Assembly (NCBI GenBank): GCA_017569305.1
Contig: CP069418.1
Location: forward strand, 1,116,001-1,180,000
Source of the DNA: Clostridiales bacterium FE2011
Lineage (GTDB): Bacteria; Bacillota; Clostridia; Christensenellales; Aristaeellaceae
Direction of reading: 5' to 3'
Length of the DNA: 64,000 bases
Translations under genes and position numbers: made by a program
Shown here: one piece after another, positions 16,311-24,762 of the stretch
Layout: every line of letters begins with the position of its first letter
Numbering within the stretch: position 1 is the stretch's first letter
Notes under the pieces: model-generated
Told to the model about the DNA's origin: nothing
The model's input: only the letters and a program-made list of their open reading frames with translations
The model's database searches: none

Positions 16311-16408
16311 GCTCCTTACATGTATTTATAATCCATGCGGCGCAAAGCCTGATCGGACGAATGGTTCCGACCGCTCCGTGCAGGCTCGTCCTGTCTCAGG
16401 CCTTGCGC
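16311..16408 (-). promoter_or_regulatory. Attenuator-like leader of the MFS gene
   Basis: On the minus strand the last codons of the leader peptide (16396-16408, GCGCAAGGCCTGA) are complementary at 12 of 13 positions, plus one G-U, to 16340-16352 (TCAGGCTTTGCGC), which lies about 35 bases before the MFS start. GGACGA and TCGTCC inside the loop also pair. The leader codons GCT CC can alternatively pair with the GGAGC of the MFS ribosome binding site (16311-16316). This competition is the hallmark of ribosome-stalling control. Confidence 0.6.
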
Positions 16409-16458
16409 GGAGCAGAAACATCTGCGGCTAATGAAATCCCCCACCTGGTGTGTTTCAT
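16396..16458 (-). CDS. Leader peptide of the MFS gene (20 residues)
   Basis: A short frame, MKHTRWGISL then AADVSAPRKA and TGA, has an excellent ribosome binding site (ACGGAGGG, 7 bases before the ATG) and ends 91 bases before the MFS start. Its 3' codons form one arm of the downstream stem. This fits a stalling leader peptide that induces the pump when translation is inhibited. The sequence itself is not one I recognise. Confidence 0.65.
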   Translation of the reverse strand: MKHTRWGISLAADVSAPRKA

Positions 16459-16558
16459 GGTTTTTCCCTCCGTTGTATCGAACAGTCCCCTGAGGAACCT
16501 GATATCCTGTTTGGTTCGTTTTTAATTTATACCTTTTCTTCCCTGCTGGCAAGACCTT

Positions 16559-17350
16559 TTATCCCTGCCAGAACGCGGCGGCGTTGGTTGTAACTCTGTC
16601 TCCCAAACGTCTGTATTTCCCCGGTATTTCATACCCCGGAGGAACAAGGTGAACATATGTATCAGGGATGATGCGAAGCCCTTCCAGGTCATAACCATAG
16701 GTCATATGAACGCTGAACCAGTAAAGGTTCTTTGCCCAGTATCCCTGTAGGAACTCCCGGCAGTCCGGTCCGGAATACTGGCAGATGTTCAGTTCTCCCC
16801 CGGCAATAAGTTCCGTGCGCATTTCTTCCAGGGACAGCGGAACACCTTCCGGACCCGTCACATATTCCCGCTGGTCACAGTCGATCATAGCCCATTTATT
16901 CATTTCCGGCAGCCATACCAGGTTAACTACATGGCAGTCCTGGTCATCCTTGTCTTCAGGCATGCAGGTAACAAAACGGTTTTTGATGTCAATGGAAAGC
17001 AGCAGTTCACTCAGCAGAATGGCATGCCAGCGGCAGTTGAAACCCGTAGGAACGCGCTGTGCGTATTCCCAGAGTTGGATCGCATTGAGCCATTTAATTG
17101 GCTTCTTTTGATTGTCATGCGGAATATGATCAGAGATAAACTGGCTGATCGTCAGCGTCTTTTCCCAGGTGGATAACCTGGAGTCTGCTATTTTGTCCAG
17201 GTTCAGCCTGGCCTTACGTCTGAAATACCGGCGGATTTCCCCGGAACGGGTCGGCCCGACCAGAACTCTCGATTTGAACGGAAAGGGTTCATCCGTGTAA
17301 GGCGCGCAAATCTGTAGTTTCCGGATCATTTCTTCCGCATTGTTCGCCAT
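16559..17350 (-). CDS. Transglutaminase-like protein
   Basis: A 263-residue soluble protein. The transglutaminase-like catalytic triad is visible as Cys in TGFNCRWHAILLSELL (about 102-117), His in DCHVVNLVW (about 138-146) and Asp in KWAMIDCDQREY. The family contains peptidases and cross-linking enzymes; the residues are intact, so it is probably active, but the substrate is unknown. There is no signal peptide. GGAGGG lies upstream of the ATG at 17350. It lies between the MerR gene and the MFS leader, all on the minus strand. Confidence 0.75.
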   Translation of the reverse strand: MANNAEEMIRKLQICAPYTDEPFPFKSRVLVGPTRSGEIRRYFRRKARLNLDKIADSRLSTWEKTLTISQFISDHIPHDNQKKPIKWLNAIQLWEYAQRVPTGFNCRWHAILLSELLLSIDIKNRFVTCMPEDKDDQDCHVVNLVWLPEMNKWAMIDCDQREYVTGPEGVPLSLEEMRTELIAGGELNICQYSGPDCREFLQGYWAKNLYWFSVHMTYGYDLEGLRIIPDTYVHLVPPGYEIPGKYRRLGDRVTTNAAAFWQG

Positions 17351-17405
17351 CTTGCTTCCCTCCTGAACACAAAATAAAAGAGCGATTTATTATCTCCGAC
17401 ACGTT

Positions 17406-18179
17406 TCATCTGCTGTTTTCTGTCTTCCCGAATGCATCCAGTGCCTTCAGGACATACTCTACGCAGCCTTTCCCATATGTTTTTTCAATAAGAGCAACGT
17501 GTTGTTCATTCATGGTTTCCAGCGCTTCCTTTGCGTTTTGGGCAAATCCAGAGGCCGTTTCCGCCTTCAGGAAGCTTTTATCCGCGTGGGCATTCGCATG
17601 CGCAAAAATCCTTTGGAGCGTTTCCTGGGCAGTAGGTTCTTCAGGCGGTTCCTTTCCCTGTAAAAGCGAAATATAGAAAAGCGCTCCAAGCTCTATTTCT
17701 ACTGCAGGATCCAGTTCATCAATCGGTCCCAGCACTTCCTCCGCCTTTTCCATTTTCGTATTGTACTGATCCATCTCATTTTTCATCCCGCCGGCTTTCT
17801 CCAGGACCGCCGCGATTCCCAGTTTCTTGAATACCAGCTCCGACAGACGTCCTGCTTCAGCACTCTGCTGTGCCTTTTTGATGTATCTGATATATCCGTT
17901 GAGTTTTTTGACTTTCTGGCATAGCCTTTCTTCGCAATCCTTATAGGTTTCCGTTATACTAAACTGATCGCCGCTGTCAAGAATCTTCTTTATTTCTTCC
18001 AGTGTATACCCGGATTCTTTCAGGATGGTTATTAAGCTTGCACGGCCCAGGCTTTCATCGTCATATTCCCAGTAACCGGACTCTGTCCTGGAAGCAGGGT
18101 TCAGCAGTCCCTTCTTTTCATATAGCTGTAATGCCGTCCTCTTAATTCCGGTTATTCTGGAAAACTCACTCATTTTCAT
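17406..18179 (-). CDS. MerR-family transcriptional regulator
   Basis: A 257-residue regulator. Residues 1-70 form the MerR winged helix (MKMSEFSRITGIKRTALQLYEKKGLL), followed by a dimerising coiled coil and a ~150-residue effector domain with no metal-binding cysteines. A drug- or metabolite-binding role of the BmrR/TipA type is therefore more likely than metal sensing. The start at 18179 follows GGAGGTGA; the reading frame runs 47 codons further upstream, but that would cover the promoter. The promoter just upstream has the 19-base spacer and palindrome that MerR proteins bind, so it is probably autoregulated. Confidence 0.85.
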   Translation of the reverse strand: MKMSEFSRITGIKRTALQLYEKKGLLNPASRTESGYWEYDDESLGRASLITILKESGYTLEEIKKILDSGDQFSITETYKDCEERLCQKVKKLNGYIRYIKKAQQSAEAGRLSELVFKKLGIAAVLEKAGGMKNEMDQYNTKMEKAEEVLGPIDELDPAVEIELGALFYISLLQGKEPPEEPTAQETLQRIFAHANAHADKSFLKAETASGFAQNAKEALETMNEQHVALIEKTYGKGCVEYVLKALDAFGKTENSR

Positions 18180-18202
18180 CCTGCTGTCACCTCCGTGAGA
18201 AG

Positions 18203-18233
18203 ATAATAAACCTGCCACCAAGTGGCAGGTCAA
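18203..18233 (-). promoter_or_regulatory. MerR-type promoter/operator
   Basis: On the minus strand TTGACC (18228-18233) and TATTAT (18203-18208) are 19 bases apart. The spacer is filled by the palindrome ACCTGCCAC-TTG-GTGGCAGGT (18210-18230). An overlong spacer with a central palindrome is the signature of MerR-controlled promoters. Confidence 0.8.
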
Positions 18234-18291
18234 TAGGTTTTTTGATATTTTTTTCTCTTTTTTTCTTTGAGATAAGCAAGTCACTAAACAG

Positions 18292-18690
18292 TCATCTTTT
18301 CCCTGTTCTGATAAAATCAATCAGCTTGTCCAGGTCGTCAAAGCCGTCATAGTCTCCCGTGAAGTCTTCCCGGTGATAAACAATCCCGGCTTGTTCGTTC
18401 CGTTCCAGGCAGTCCAGAAGTTCTTCAATGCCATATCTCCGGGCGAATTCCGCAAACCCGCGAACGGATAGTTTCTCGGCATAGAGTCCTTTGCGGCAGT
18501 CAGCAGGGGTGCATTCATAACAGCCGTTAATACCCTTCGCAATCCCGCAATTACGGTTTTCGCACCATTGTGCGTCTTTGCACCAGGAAAGTTCCAGGAA
18601 ACCCTCTTTTCTGCATCCTTTACACGTGATATTTTCACAGCACAGGCAGCAGGCCATCCCGCAGCGTGCAATCCCCAGTTCCCGTTTCAT
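18292..18690 (-). CDS. DUF3795 cysteine-rich protein
   Basis: A 132-residue protein with the cysteine pattern of DUF3795: CGMACCLCCENITCKGC, then WCKDAQWCENRNC and CYECTPADC. The cysteines suggest zinc or Fe-S binding, and the function of the family is unknown. GGAGA lies 10 bases before the chosen ATG at 18690; an upstream in-frame ATG would overlap the previous gene. It follows the toroid-like protein by 20 bases. Confidence 0.75.
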   Translation of the reverse strand: MKRELGIARCGMACCLCCENITCKGCRKEGFLELSWCKDAQWCENRNCGIAKGINGCYECTPADCRKGLYAEKLSVRGFAEFARRYGIEELLDCLERNEQAGIVYHREDFTGDYDGFDDLDKLIDFIRTGKR

Positions 18691-18710
18691 TTCAAATTCT
18701 CCATTCAGTC

Positions 18711-19580
18711 TCACCGCGCCATGTATGCGTAAAGGGTTACCCACTTGTTTTCTTCGCCCACATTGCCGGCCTTGAATGCCGGTACACTTTTGGACGCTGT
18801 CAGCACATACCTTCCGTTTTCCAGCCGGTGCTGGTTCAGTACTTTATATCCGGCCTGCATCGCTTCAGATTCCGGTTCGCACCCCAGGGCTCTCAAAGCA
18901 TAGACAATCTGATGCGCACCGATCTTGATCGGATCCGGCGGATAAAATGTTCCCAGCATCACGTCCACCATGGGCGTTTTCATATCATCGGTCCTGTAAA
19001 AGATGTTTCGTTTTGTGAAATAATGCACCAGTGCACTCTCACATTCCATCCGGCAGCCCGTCAGGTGCAGCTCCGCAACCAGCAGAAGATATTCCACTGT
19101 CAGCCTCGCACAGCTCTTATGAGGTTTCCTTGGATCATTGGTCTTTTTGTTTGTGCTGATGCATCCAAAGCCCCCGTCTTCCTTGATCAGTCTGAGCATA
19201 CTGTCAACTTCGTTTTTCACGAACTCTTCCTGATAGTATCCCAGCTTTACTAGATTCCTGAGCAAAAGCGGTTCCCCGCACAGCATCTTAAAACCTGTGC
19301 TCTCAATCAGGGCAAAGACCTCATCGTCAATATCGCTGCCGATATCTTCCCGTGTCAGTCCCCACTCCGCAAAGGCCAAAATCGCATCATACTTCGCCCA
19401 TGGCTTGTCTGTCCGGAGCTTCTTCAGTCCGCGTTCGTATACCTTGCTTTGCAGCAGCCGTCTTTTACACTCAATGACTCTTTCGTCATTTTCCGGCAGT
19501 TTCTCATACTCCTTCAGCATCCGGAGTTTAACCTCCGGCGTTTCGTCTTCCAGCAGCCACTCCCGAATAGAATGATCCAT
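18711..19580 (-). CDS. Putative alpha/alpha-toroid repeat protein
   Basis: A 289-residue soluble protein without membrane segments. It shows helical repeats of the kind found in prenyltransferase/squalene-cyclase-like toroids and HEAT-like proteins (DGGFGCISTNKKTND, HQIVYALRALGCEPES). No catalytic Asp motif of cyclases is evident. Related proteins are often left as hypothetical. The start at 19580 has GGGAGG 8 bases upstream; an ATG at 19610 overlaps the stop of the AraC gene and is less well placed. It forms a tight cluster with the AraC and DUF3795 genes. Confidence 0.5.
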   Translation of the reverse strand: MDHSIREWLLEDETPEVKLRMLKEYEKLPENDERVIECKRRLLQSKVYERGLKKLRTDKPWAKYDAILAFAEWGLTREDIGSDIDDEVFALIESTGFKMLCGEPLLLRNLVKLGYYQEEFVKNEVDSMLRLIKEDGGFGCISTNKKTNDPRKPHKSCARLTVEYLLLVAELHLTGCRMECESALVHYFTKRNIFYRTDDMKTPMVDVMLGTFYPPDPIKIGAHQIVYALRALGCEPESEAMQAGYKVLNQHRLENGRYVLTASKSVPAFKAGNVGEENKWVTLYAYMAR

Positions 19581-19606
19581 CTTTTCCGCCTCCCGATTTA
19601 CACCGT

Positions 19607-20446
19607 TCATGCTTTTCTTTTGACGGGGAAACAGATTTCACTCACATAATTCTTTGATGACGGGTCTCCGGGCAGATAATTCTCAATATCATAGTCAGGA
19701 ATGAGCTCATAATCCGCCACAGGCAGCCATTCCCGGTAGATTTTGCCCCACATGTCCTGGATCGCGTTCGGCATGGGACCCACGCACTTGAAAACCGCCC
19801 AGGTATGCTCCGGAATATGCAGGATTTCAAATTCATCCGGAACGACAGCCACATCTGAGGCCTTGCATCCGATTCCATAGGTGAATTCGTCGCTGTCTGT
19901 TTTCTGCTGTGCGCATACGCCGAGATAACCCGGGGTCTTTCTTAATTTCTCATCGGCATAATACGCATCCCAGAATGCCGGGATTTCCTTCTCGCTGGTT
20001 TCCGCGTGAAAACTGCCTGCATGCACGATCAGATCCATCGCGTCCCATTTTTCAATTTTGTATTCCATGATACAGCCTCCGTCAATCATAATCCGGACGG
20101 TATAACGATTCATGAAACGGATGGAGCTCCCGTTCTTCACCTGCATCGGTGAAACACCGTGAAATCTCGTAAAGGCTTTGCTGAAGCTTTCCGGAGAATC
20201 ATAGCCGTATTTCAGCGCAACGTCGATGACCTTGTTCTTTCCTTCTGTCAGTTCCGCCCCGGCCTGCGAAAGGCGCCTTTTCCGCAGGTATTCCGCGGGC
20301 GACATTTCCGTCAGCAATGAAAACGCCCGCTGAAAATGGAACGCGGAAAGATTCACACTCTTCGCAATATCCGCCAGCGTGATGTCATCTGTCAGGTGTT
20401 CTTCCATGTATTCTATGGCATGATTGATCGCTCTCACCCAATCCAT
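19607..20446 (-). CDS. AraC-family regulator with GyrI-like effector domain
   Basis: A 279-residue regulator. Residues 1-105 hold the two AraC helix-turn-helix motifs (ITLADIAKSVNLSAFHFQRA and DVALKYGYDSPESFSKAF). After a linker, residues about 120-279 form a GyrI-like/SOUL-type ligand domain (FEILHIPEHTWAVFKCVGPM). This Rob/SoxS-like architecture binds small hydrophobic compounds and controls stress or drug genes. AAAGGAGGG lies 6 bases before the ATG at 20446. It is followed by an overlapping or adjacent gene for the toroid-like protein. A -10-like TATAAT is at 20470-20475 on the minus strand, without a good -35. Confidence 0.88.
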   Translation of the reverse strand: MDWVRAINHAIEYMEEHLTDDITLADIAKSVNLSAFHFQRAFSLLTEMSPAEYLRKRRLSQAGAELTEGKNKVIDVALKYGYDSPESFSKAFTRFHGVSPMQVKNGSSIRFMNRYTVRIMIDGGCIMEYKIEKWDAMDLIVHAGSFHAETSEKEIPAFWDAYYADEKLRKTPGYLGVCAQQKTDSDEFTYGIGCKASDVAVVPDEFEILHIPEHTWAVFKCVGPMPNAIQDMWGKIYREWLPVADYELIPDYDIENYLPGDPSSKNYVSEICFPVKRKA

Positions 20447-20546
20447 CGTTATCCCTCCTTTCACGTTTGATTATAGAGACTGTATCATTTGTTTTCCTGT
20501 TCCGGCTTGCTCCGTTTTGTCCTGTATAACGATCTTTCAGAACGGA

Positions 20547-21065
20547 TTAAAACCGGTCCCAAAGCTGGACCTCAACATAAGGCCTTCCTTCCAGTATCTT
20601 TTCAAGGAAAGCCTCCGCCGATCCGCCGCAGTCCCTGATTCCGTTCAGGAGCATCCCTTTTGTCAGCACAGCCGGCTCAATCCCCTGCTGGAGAAGTGCG
20701 CAGCTGTCACCGGGCGTGAAGCTTACCTGATCGTCAGGAATATCTGAAAGGTCAAGCACTATTTTGTCTTTGCTGTCAAACCAGGATTTCAGATAATCAC
20801 TTTCCGCAAGCACGAATGAATAAGGGTGTTGCAGCTTTGGTTTCCCTCCGAGCCGGATAAACGCTTCCCGCACATATTCATCTGCTCTTTTTCGCAGGGG
20901 ATAGTAATTCTTAAAATCCGCAAACCGGTAAAAACTGGTCGTTTCGGGATGGGCAGCCGCAAGTTCGGCAGCCACCCTGAAAGCTTCCTGTTCCGGCTGG
21001 TTCATGATGTTTTTCCAGGGATCCGTCCCCGGATAATAGTAATGTGTTAATAAAAGTTTATCCAT
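20547..21065 (-). CDS. Hypothetical protein (DUF3841-like possibility)
   Basis: A 172-residue soluble protein opening MDKLLLTHYYYPGTDPWKNIM. LSDIPDDQVSFTPGDSCALL near the middle and LEGRPYVEVQLWDRF at the end are the most distinctive parts. I cannot place it with certainty in a family; the name is only a suggestion and the function is unknown. The ATG at 21065 follows AGAGG by 7 bases. It lies 37 bases after the GNAT gene. Confidence 0.5.
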   Translation of the reverse strand: MDKLLLTHYYYPGTDPWKNIMNQPEQEAFRVAAELAAAHPETTSFYRFADFKNYYPLRKRADEYVREAFIRLGGKPKLQHPYSFVLAESDYLKSWFDSKDKIVLDLSDIPDDQVSFTPGDSCALLQQGIEPAVLTKGMLLNGIRDCGGSAEAFLEKILEGRPYVEVQLWDRF

Positions 21066-21102
21066 ATTCATTCCTCTTGTCTGAAAAACTCTGCGCACTG
21101 AA

Positions 21103-21486
21103 TTACTGCCGTTTCTTTTCGATCATGTAGGATTGAAAGCCCTTCGGGCATCCATTCTTCTCATAGAATTTCTCCGCTGTCGGCTGCGCTCCGAAATACA
21201 GCATCGTCGAGGTATTTTCCTTAGCCAGCTGAAGCAACCTGCTTCCGATTCCCTGTTTTTGATATTCCGGCAGCACCAGCATTTCAGTAATCGTACCGAA
21301 AAAATAACCATCTGTCAGAATGCGCAGGCAGCCCACCAGTGTTTCGCCGTCATAGGCAGTGATGTTCAGTGTCCTGGATAACGCCTCCGCCGTCCTGCCT
21401 TCATCATACTTTCCGGGCCAGACTTTGTTGACAAATTCGATAAATTTTCCTGCATCAAGCTGCTTGTCGTCAATCCTGTATTCCAT
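21103..21486 (-). CDS. GNAT-family N-acetyltransferase
   Basis: A 127-residue single-domain enzyme. The acetyl-CoA pyrophosphate loop is PEYQKQGIGSRLLQ (about 80-93, the R/QxxGxG/A motif), and LYFGAQPTAEKFYEKNGC is the usual C-terminal GNAT motif. The substrate could be an amine or aminoglycoside-like compound but is not predictable. GGAGG precedes the ATG. Confidence 0.85.
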   Translation of the reverse strand: MEYRIDDKQLDAGKFIEFVNKVWPGKYDEGRTAEALSRTLNITAYDGETLVGCLRILTDGYFFGTITEMLVLPEYQKQGIGSRLLQLAKENTSTMLYFGAQPTAEKFYEKNGCPKGFQSYMIEKKRQ

Positions 21487-21578
21487 CTTCTGCCTCCGCG
21501 TATTCCGGTTTTATTGATTTGATATCTTTTATATCATGCCAAAAACACGGGCATTTTTCAACTTGTTTGTACTGCAAA

Positions 21579-21610
21579 GCAAAGCCCTGACGGTTGTCCC
21601 CGTCAGGGCT
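21579..21610 (-). terminator. Terminator of the trp operon
   Basis: AGCCCTGACGG/CCGTCAGGGCT (21600-21610 with 21583-21593) forms an 11-bp stem, followed on the minus strand by TTTGCTTTG. It lies just after the ACT gene. The same CCCTGACGG stem sequence is used at 14180-14205. Confidence 0.75.
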
Positions 21611-21623
21611 TCGTTTGCTTTGT

Positions 21624-22040
21624 TCAGTCAATCCGTTCCAGCGTCTTGTAACCCCTGGCCTGCAGGAAACCTTCCACTTCCATCAGGTCGGTCGCCCGCA
21701 GGATCGCAACCGGCAGGCGGCTCAGGGTATTGTATGTCACATAGAGGTAATCCAGGTTGATGTTGCCGTCATTGATCACCGTGAGCAGGTCGTTCAGGCT
21801 GCCGCACTCGTCTCCGATCTCCACCGCGGCCACGTAGTCCGCATGGCACATGTACCCGGCGGCCTGCAGTTCCTGCGCGGCCTGTTCCGTATCGGATACC
21901 AGCATGCGGATAATCCCGAATTCCGCGCTGTCATTGGTGATCAGGGTATTCATATTGACCCCGGCGTCCGCCAGGATCTGAGTAATCCGGTTCATGGCAC
22001 CCTTTTTGTTTTCCGCGAAAATAGACAACTGCCGAATCAT
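21624..22040 (-). CDS. Tandem ACT-domain protein
   Basis: A 138-residue protein made of two ACT domains (residues about 1-68 and 70-138): IRQLSIFAENKKGAMNRIT then VAAVEIGDECGSLNDLLTVI. ACT pairs bind amino acids and regulate enzymes or transport. Its place at the end of the trp operon suggests sensing of tryptophan or another aromatic amino acid, but this is inference. AGGAGG lies 7 bases before the ATG at 22040. The 70-base gap from trpA is A/T-rich. Confidence 0.82.
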   Translation of the reverse strand: MIRQLSIFAENKKGAMNRITQILADAGVNMNTLITNDSAEFGIIRMLVSDTEQAAQELQAAGYMCHADYVAAVEIGDECGSLNDLLTVINDGNINLDYLYVTYNTLSRLPVAILRATDLMEVEGFLQARGYKTLERID

Positions 22041-22110
22041 TGCATTTCCTCCTGATGAATAATGCACCTATCTGGTTATAACAAACTATCATTATTCATT
22101 TTTTAAGTTT

Positions 22111-22881
22111 TCAGTTTATTGCTTCCTTCATACTCTTCACATATTCTCCAATGTGTTCCGGTGCCTCTTTCCCATACTGCGCCAGGATTTTCTCAATCGC
22201 GGATCCCACAATAGCGCCATCGGAAATGGCCGCCATAGCCTTCGCCTGCTCTGGCTTGGAAATACCGAAGCCGATGGCCACCGGCACCTTCGCGTTTTCC
22301 CGGATCGTCCGGATAATGGGCTGCAGATCTGTGGTAATTTCACTGCGGGTGCCTGTCACGCCCAGGCTGGACACCAGGTAGATGAATCCTTCCGCCTCCC
22401 GGGCAATCATCGCCACCCGGTTTTCGGATGTCGGCGCAATCAGGGAAACCAGGTCCACATGATACTGCCGGCACAAAGGCAAAAACTCTTCCTTCTCCTC
22501 AAAAGGCAGGTCCGGCAGGATCAGTCCGTCAATGCCGATCTGCTCACAGGTAGAGATAAACTTCTCCGCCCCGTAGGAAAAGATTACGTTGGCATAGGTC
22601 ATAAAGACCATGGGAACGGTCACGTCTTTGCGCAGGTCTTTCACAAAATCAAAAATCTTATCTGTGGTGGTTCCCGCCTGCAGGGCTCGCAGGTTGGCTT
22701 CCTGAATCACCGGTCCTTCTGCCATGGGGTCGGAAAAGGGAATGCCCAATTCAATCAGGTCTGCGCCGTTCTCCACGGCAGCCCGTACCGCTTTACCCGT
22801 GGTTTCCAGATCCGGATCACCGCAGGTGATAAAGGCGATAAACGCCTTGCCATGGTCAAAAGCCTTTGCGATCTTACTCAT
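22111..22881 (-). CDS. trpA: Tryptophan synthase alpha chain
   Basis: 256 residues, the usual length for the TIM-barrel subunit that splits indole-3-glycerol phosphate to indole and glyceraldehyde 3-phosphate. The catalytic glutamate is in [10 protein letters not shown] (E44). The position of the second acidic residue (Asp60 in E. coli, in ADGP) is MAEGP here, that is Glu, a conservative change. The phosphate-binding GFGIS motif is intact. The start overlaps trpB by 8 bases, which indicates coupling. Confidence 0.97.
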   Translation of the reverse strand: MSKIAKAFDHGKAFIAFITCGDPDLETTGKAVRAAVENGADLIELGIPFSDPMAEGPVIQEANLRALQAGTTTDKIFDFVKDLRKDVTVPMVFMTYANVIFSYGAEKFISTCEQIGIDGLILPDLPFEEKEEFLPLCRQYHVDLVSLIAPTSENRVAMIAREAEGFIYLVSSLGVTGTRSEITTDLQPIIRTIRENAKVPVAIGFGISKPEQAKAMAAISDGAIVGSAIEKILAQYGKEAPEHIGEYVKSMKEAIN

Positions 22882-24064
22882 GGAGATCCTCCCCTCTGTA
22901 GCGGGCGATGGCGGCGCAGTCCTTGTCGCCCCGGCCGGAAACGGTAATCACGATGATCTGGTCCGGTTTCATATCCGGCGCGATCTTCTGGGCATACGCC
23001 ACCGCATGCGCGGACTCAATCGCCGGAATAATGCCCTCCGTCTTTGCCAGGTACTCAAAGGCGCACACAGCCTCTTCATCGGTCACCGGCACATATTCAG
23101 CCCGTCCGGTATCATGCAGCCAGGCGTGTTCCGGACCCACACCCGGATAGTCCAGCCCGGCGGAGATGGAGTACACAGGCGCAATCTGGCCGTACTCATC
23201 CTGACAGAAATAGCTTTTCATTCCGTGGAAGATGCCCAGGCGGCCGGTATTCATGGTTGCCGCCGTCTCAAAGGTATCAATTCCCCGGCCTGCTGCTTCG
23301 CAGCCGATCAGCCGGACGTCCTTGTCCTCAATAAAGTGATAGAAGCTTCCGATGGCATTGCTGCCTCCGCCGACGCAGGCAATCACCGCATCCGGCAGCC
23401 GGCCTTCCTTCTCCAGGATCTGTTCCTTGATTTCCTTGGAGATCACCGCCTGGAAGTCCCGTACAATCGTCGGGAAGGGATGCGGCCCCATCACAGAGCC
23501 CAGGCAGTAATGGGTGTCGTCAATCCGGCGGGTCCATTCCCGCATGGCCTCGCTTACAGCGTCCTTCAGGGTGGCAGTGCCGGTCTTCACCGGGATTACC
23601 TCCGCGCCCAGCAGCCGCATCCGGTATACGTTCAGCGCCTGGCGGATCGTATCTTCCTCGCCCATGAACACCACACATTCCATACCCATAAGGGCCGCGG
23701 CTGTGGCGGTGGCCACGCCGTGCTGTCCGGCACCGGTCTCGGCAATCAGGCGGGTTTTGCCCATTTTCTTTGCCAGCAGTGCCTGTCCCAGCACGTTGTT
23801 GATCTTGTGGGCGCCGGTATGGTTCAGGTCTTCCCGTTTCAGGTAGATCTTCGCGCCGCCCAGGTCCTTCGTCATTTTTTCGGCATAATACAGCCGGGAA
23901 GGCCGTCCGGCGTAATCGTTCAGCAGGGCGGTCAGTTCCCGGTTAAACTCCGGGTCCGCCTTATAGTGATTGTAGGCCTCCTCCAGCTCGATCACGGCAT
24001 TCATCAGCGTTTCAGGAATATACTGTCCGCCGTGGATACCGAAGCGTCCGTTCTGATTGCTCAT
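22874..24064 (-). CDS. trpB: Tryptophan synthase beta chain
   Basis: 396 residues. A PLP enzyme that joins indole and serine to tryptophan in complex with TrpA. The PLP lysine is K87 in HTGAHKINN, as in E. coli, and GGGSNAIGS is the phosphate loop. Length and motifs match the TrpB1 type that partners TrpA. Its start overlaps the end of trpF by 4 bases. Confidence 0.97.
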   Translation of the reverse strand: MSNQNGRFGIHGGQYIPETLMNAVIELEEAYNHYKADPEFNRELTALLNDYAGRPSRLYYAEKMTKDLGGAKIYLKREDLNHTGAHKINNVLGQALLAKKMGKTRLIAETGAGQHGVATATAAALMGMECVVFMGEEDTIRQALNVYRMRLLGAEVIPVKTGTATLKDAVSEAMREWTRRIDDTHYCLGSVMGPHPFPTIVRDFQAVISKEIKEQILEKEGRLPDAVIACVGGGSNAIGSFYHFIEDKDVRLIGCEAAGRGIDTFETAATMNTGRLGIFHGMKSYFCQDEYGQIAPVYSISAGLDYPGVGPEHAWLHDTGRAEYVPVTDEEAVCAFEYLAKTEGIIPAIESAHAVAYAQKIAPDMKPDQIIVITVSGRGDKDCAAIARYRGEDLHE

Positions 24065-24678
24065 ACCTGCTCCTCCCTGACTGCCCGCACAAATGCGCGC
24101 ATCTTGTTGATATCCTTGTATCCCTCAGTCTCTATTCCGGATGAAACGTCCACCGCGTAAGGCTTCAGCTTCTTCACCGCCTCGCCGGCATTTTCCGGGT
24201 TCAGCCCGCCGGCGAGAAAATAGGGTCTTGTCACTTCTTTCAGCCAGCTCCAGTCGAAGGTCTTTCCGTCCCCGGCTCCCGCATCCAGCAGGATCTGCTC
24301 CGCGGTGGATGCCTGCGCTTGCTGTGCGTCTTCCGCGCTCCGGATCCGGAAGGCCCGGATCAGCGGCTTGTCCGTTTTCTTCCGCAGTTCTGCCAGGTAG
24401 GTTTCATCCTCGTGCCCGTGTAGCTGGGCAATGTCGATCACACCCTCCTCCAGCAGCCGGGCGACCGTTTCCGGATCCCCGTCCACAAAGACGCCCACCG
24501 CCTTGATCCCCGGGTTCAGTCCGGCCCGCAGCGCCTTCGCCGTCTCCGGCGTCACGTACCGCTTGCTTCCGGGAAAGAACACAAACCCGATGTATTCCGG
24601 CTTGAGCTCATTAACCGCCTCAATGTCCTCCGGCCTTCGCAGCCCGCACATTTTAATTTTTGTCTTCGTTTGAACCAT
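24061..24678 (-). CDS. trpF: Phosphoribosylanthranilate isomerase
   Basis: 205 residues, full length for the isomerase of tryptophan synthesis. [13 protein letters not shown] opens the barrel and contains the catalytic cysteine; the general acid aspartate lies in [14 protein letters not shown], and [11 protein letters not shown] is the phosphate site. AAAGGA lies 6 bases before the ATG at 24678. A longer frame upstream would include the repeat-rich spacer. Confidence 0.95.
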   Translation of the reverse strand: MVQTKTKIKMCGLRRPEDIEAVNELKPEYIGFVFFPGSKRYVTPETAKALRAGLNPGIKAVGVFVDGDPETVARLLEEGVIDIAQLHGHEDETYLAELRKKTDKPLIRAFRIRSAEDAQQAQASTAEQILLDAGAGDGKTFDWSWLKEVTRPYFLAGGLNPENAGEAVKKLKPYAVDVSSGIETEGYKDINKMRAFVRAVREEQV

Positions 24679-24721
24679 GCTGTATCCTTTCTTACCGCTG
24701 CATTCTGGAGGTGTACTCAAG

Positions 24722-24762
24722 CATTAATTCTGAATTATGAATTATGAATTGTGAATTAATTC
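24722..24762. repeat. AATTCTGAATTATG-type tract at the trpC 3' end
   Basis: Irregular repeats of GAATTATG/GAATTGTG occupy the trpC-trpF junction. The trpC stop codon (24742-24744) and its last codons, encoding LIHNS, lie inside the tract, so it has supplied the end of the protein. Confidence 0.6.

Noticed and set aside
16316..16552. 78-codon minus-strand frame upstream of the MFS gene
   Set aside because: It has no ribosome binding site and overlaps, in another frame, the 20-codon leader peptide that does.
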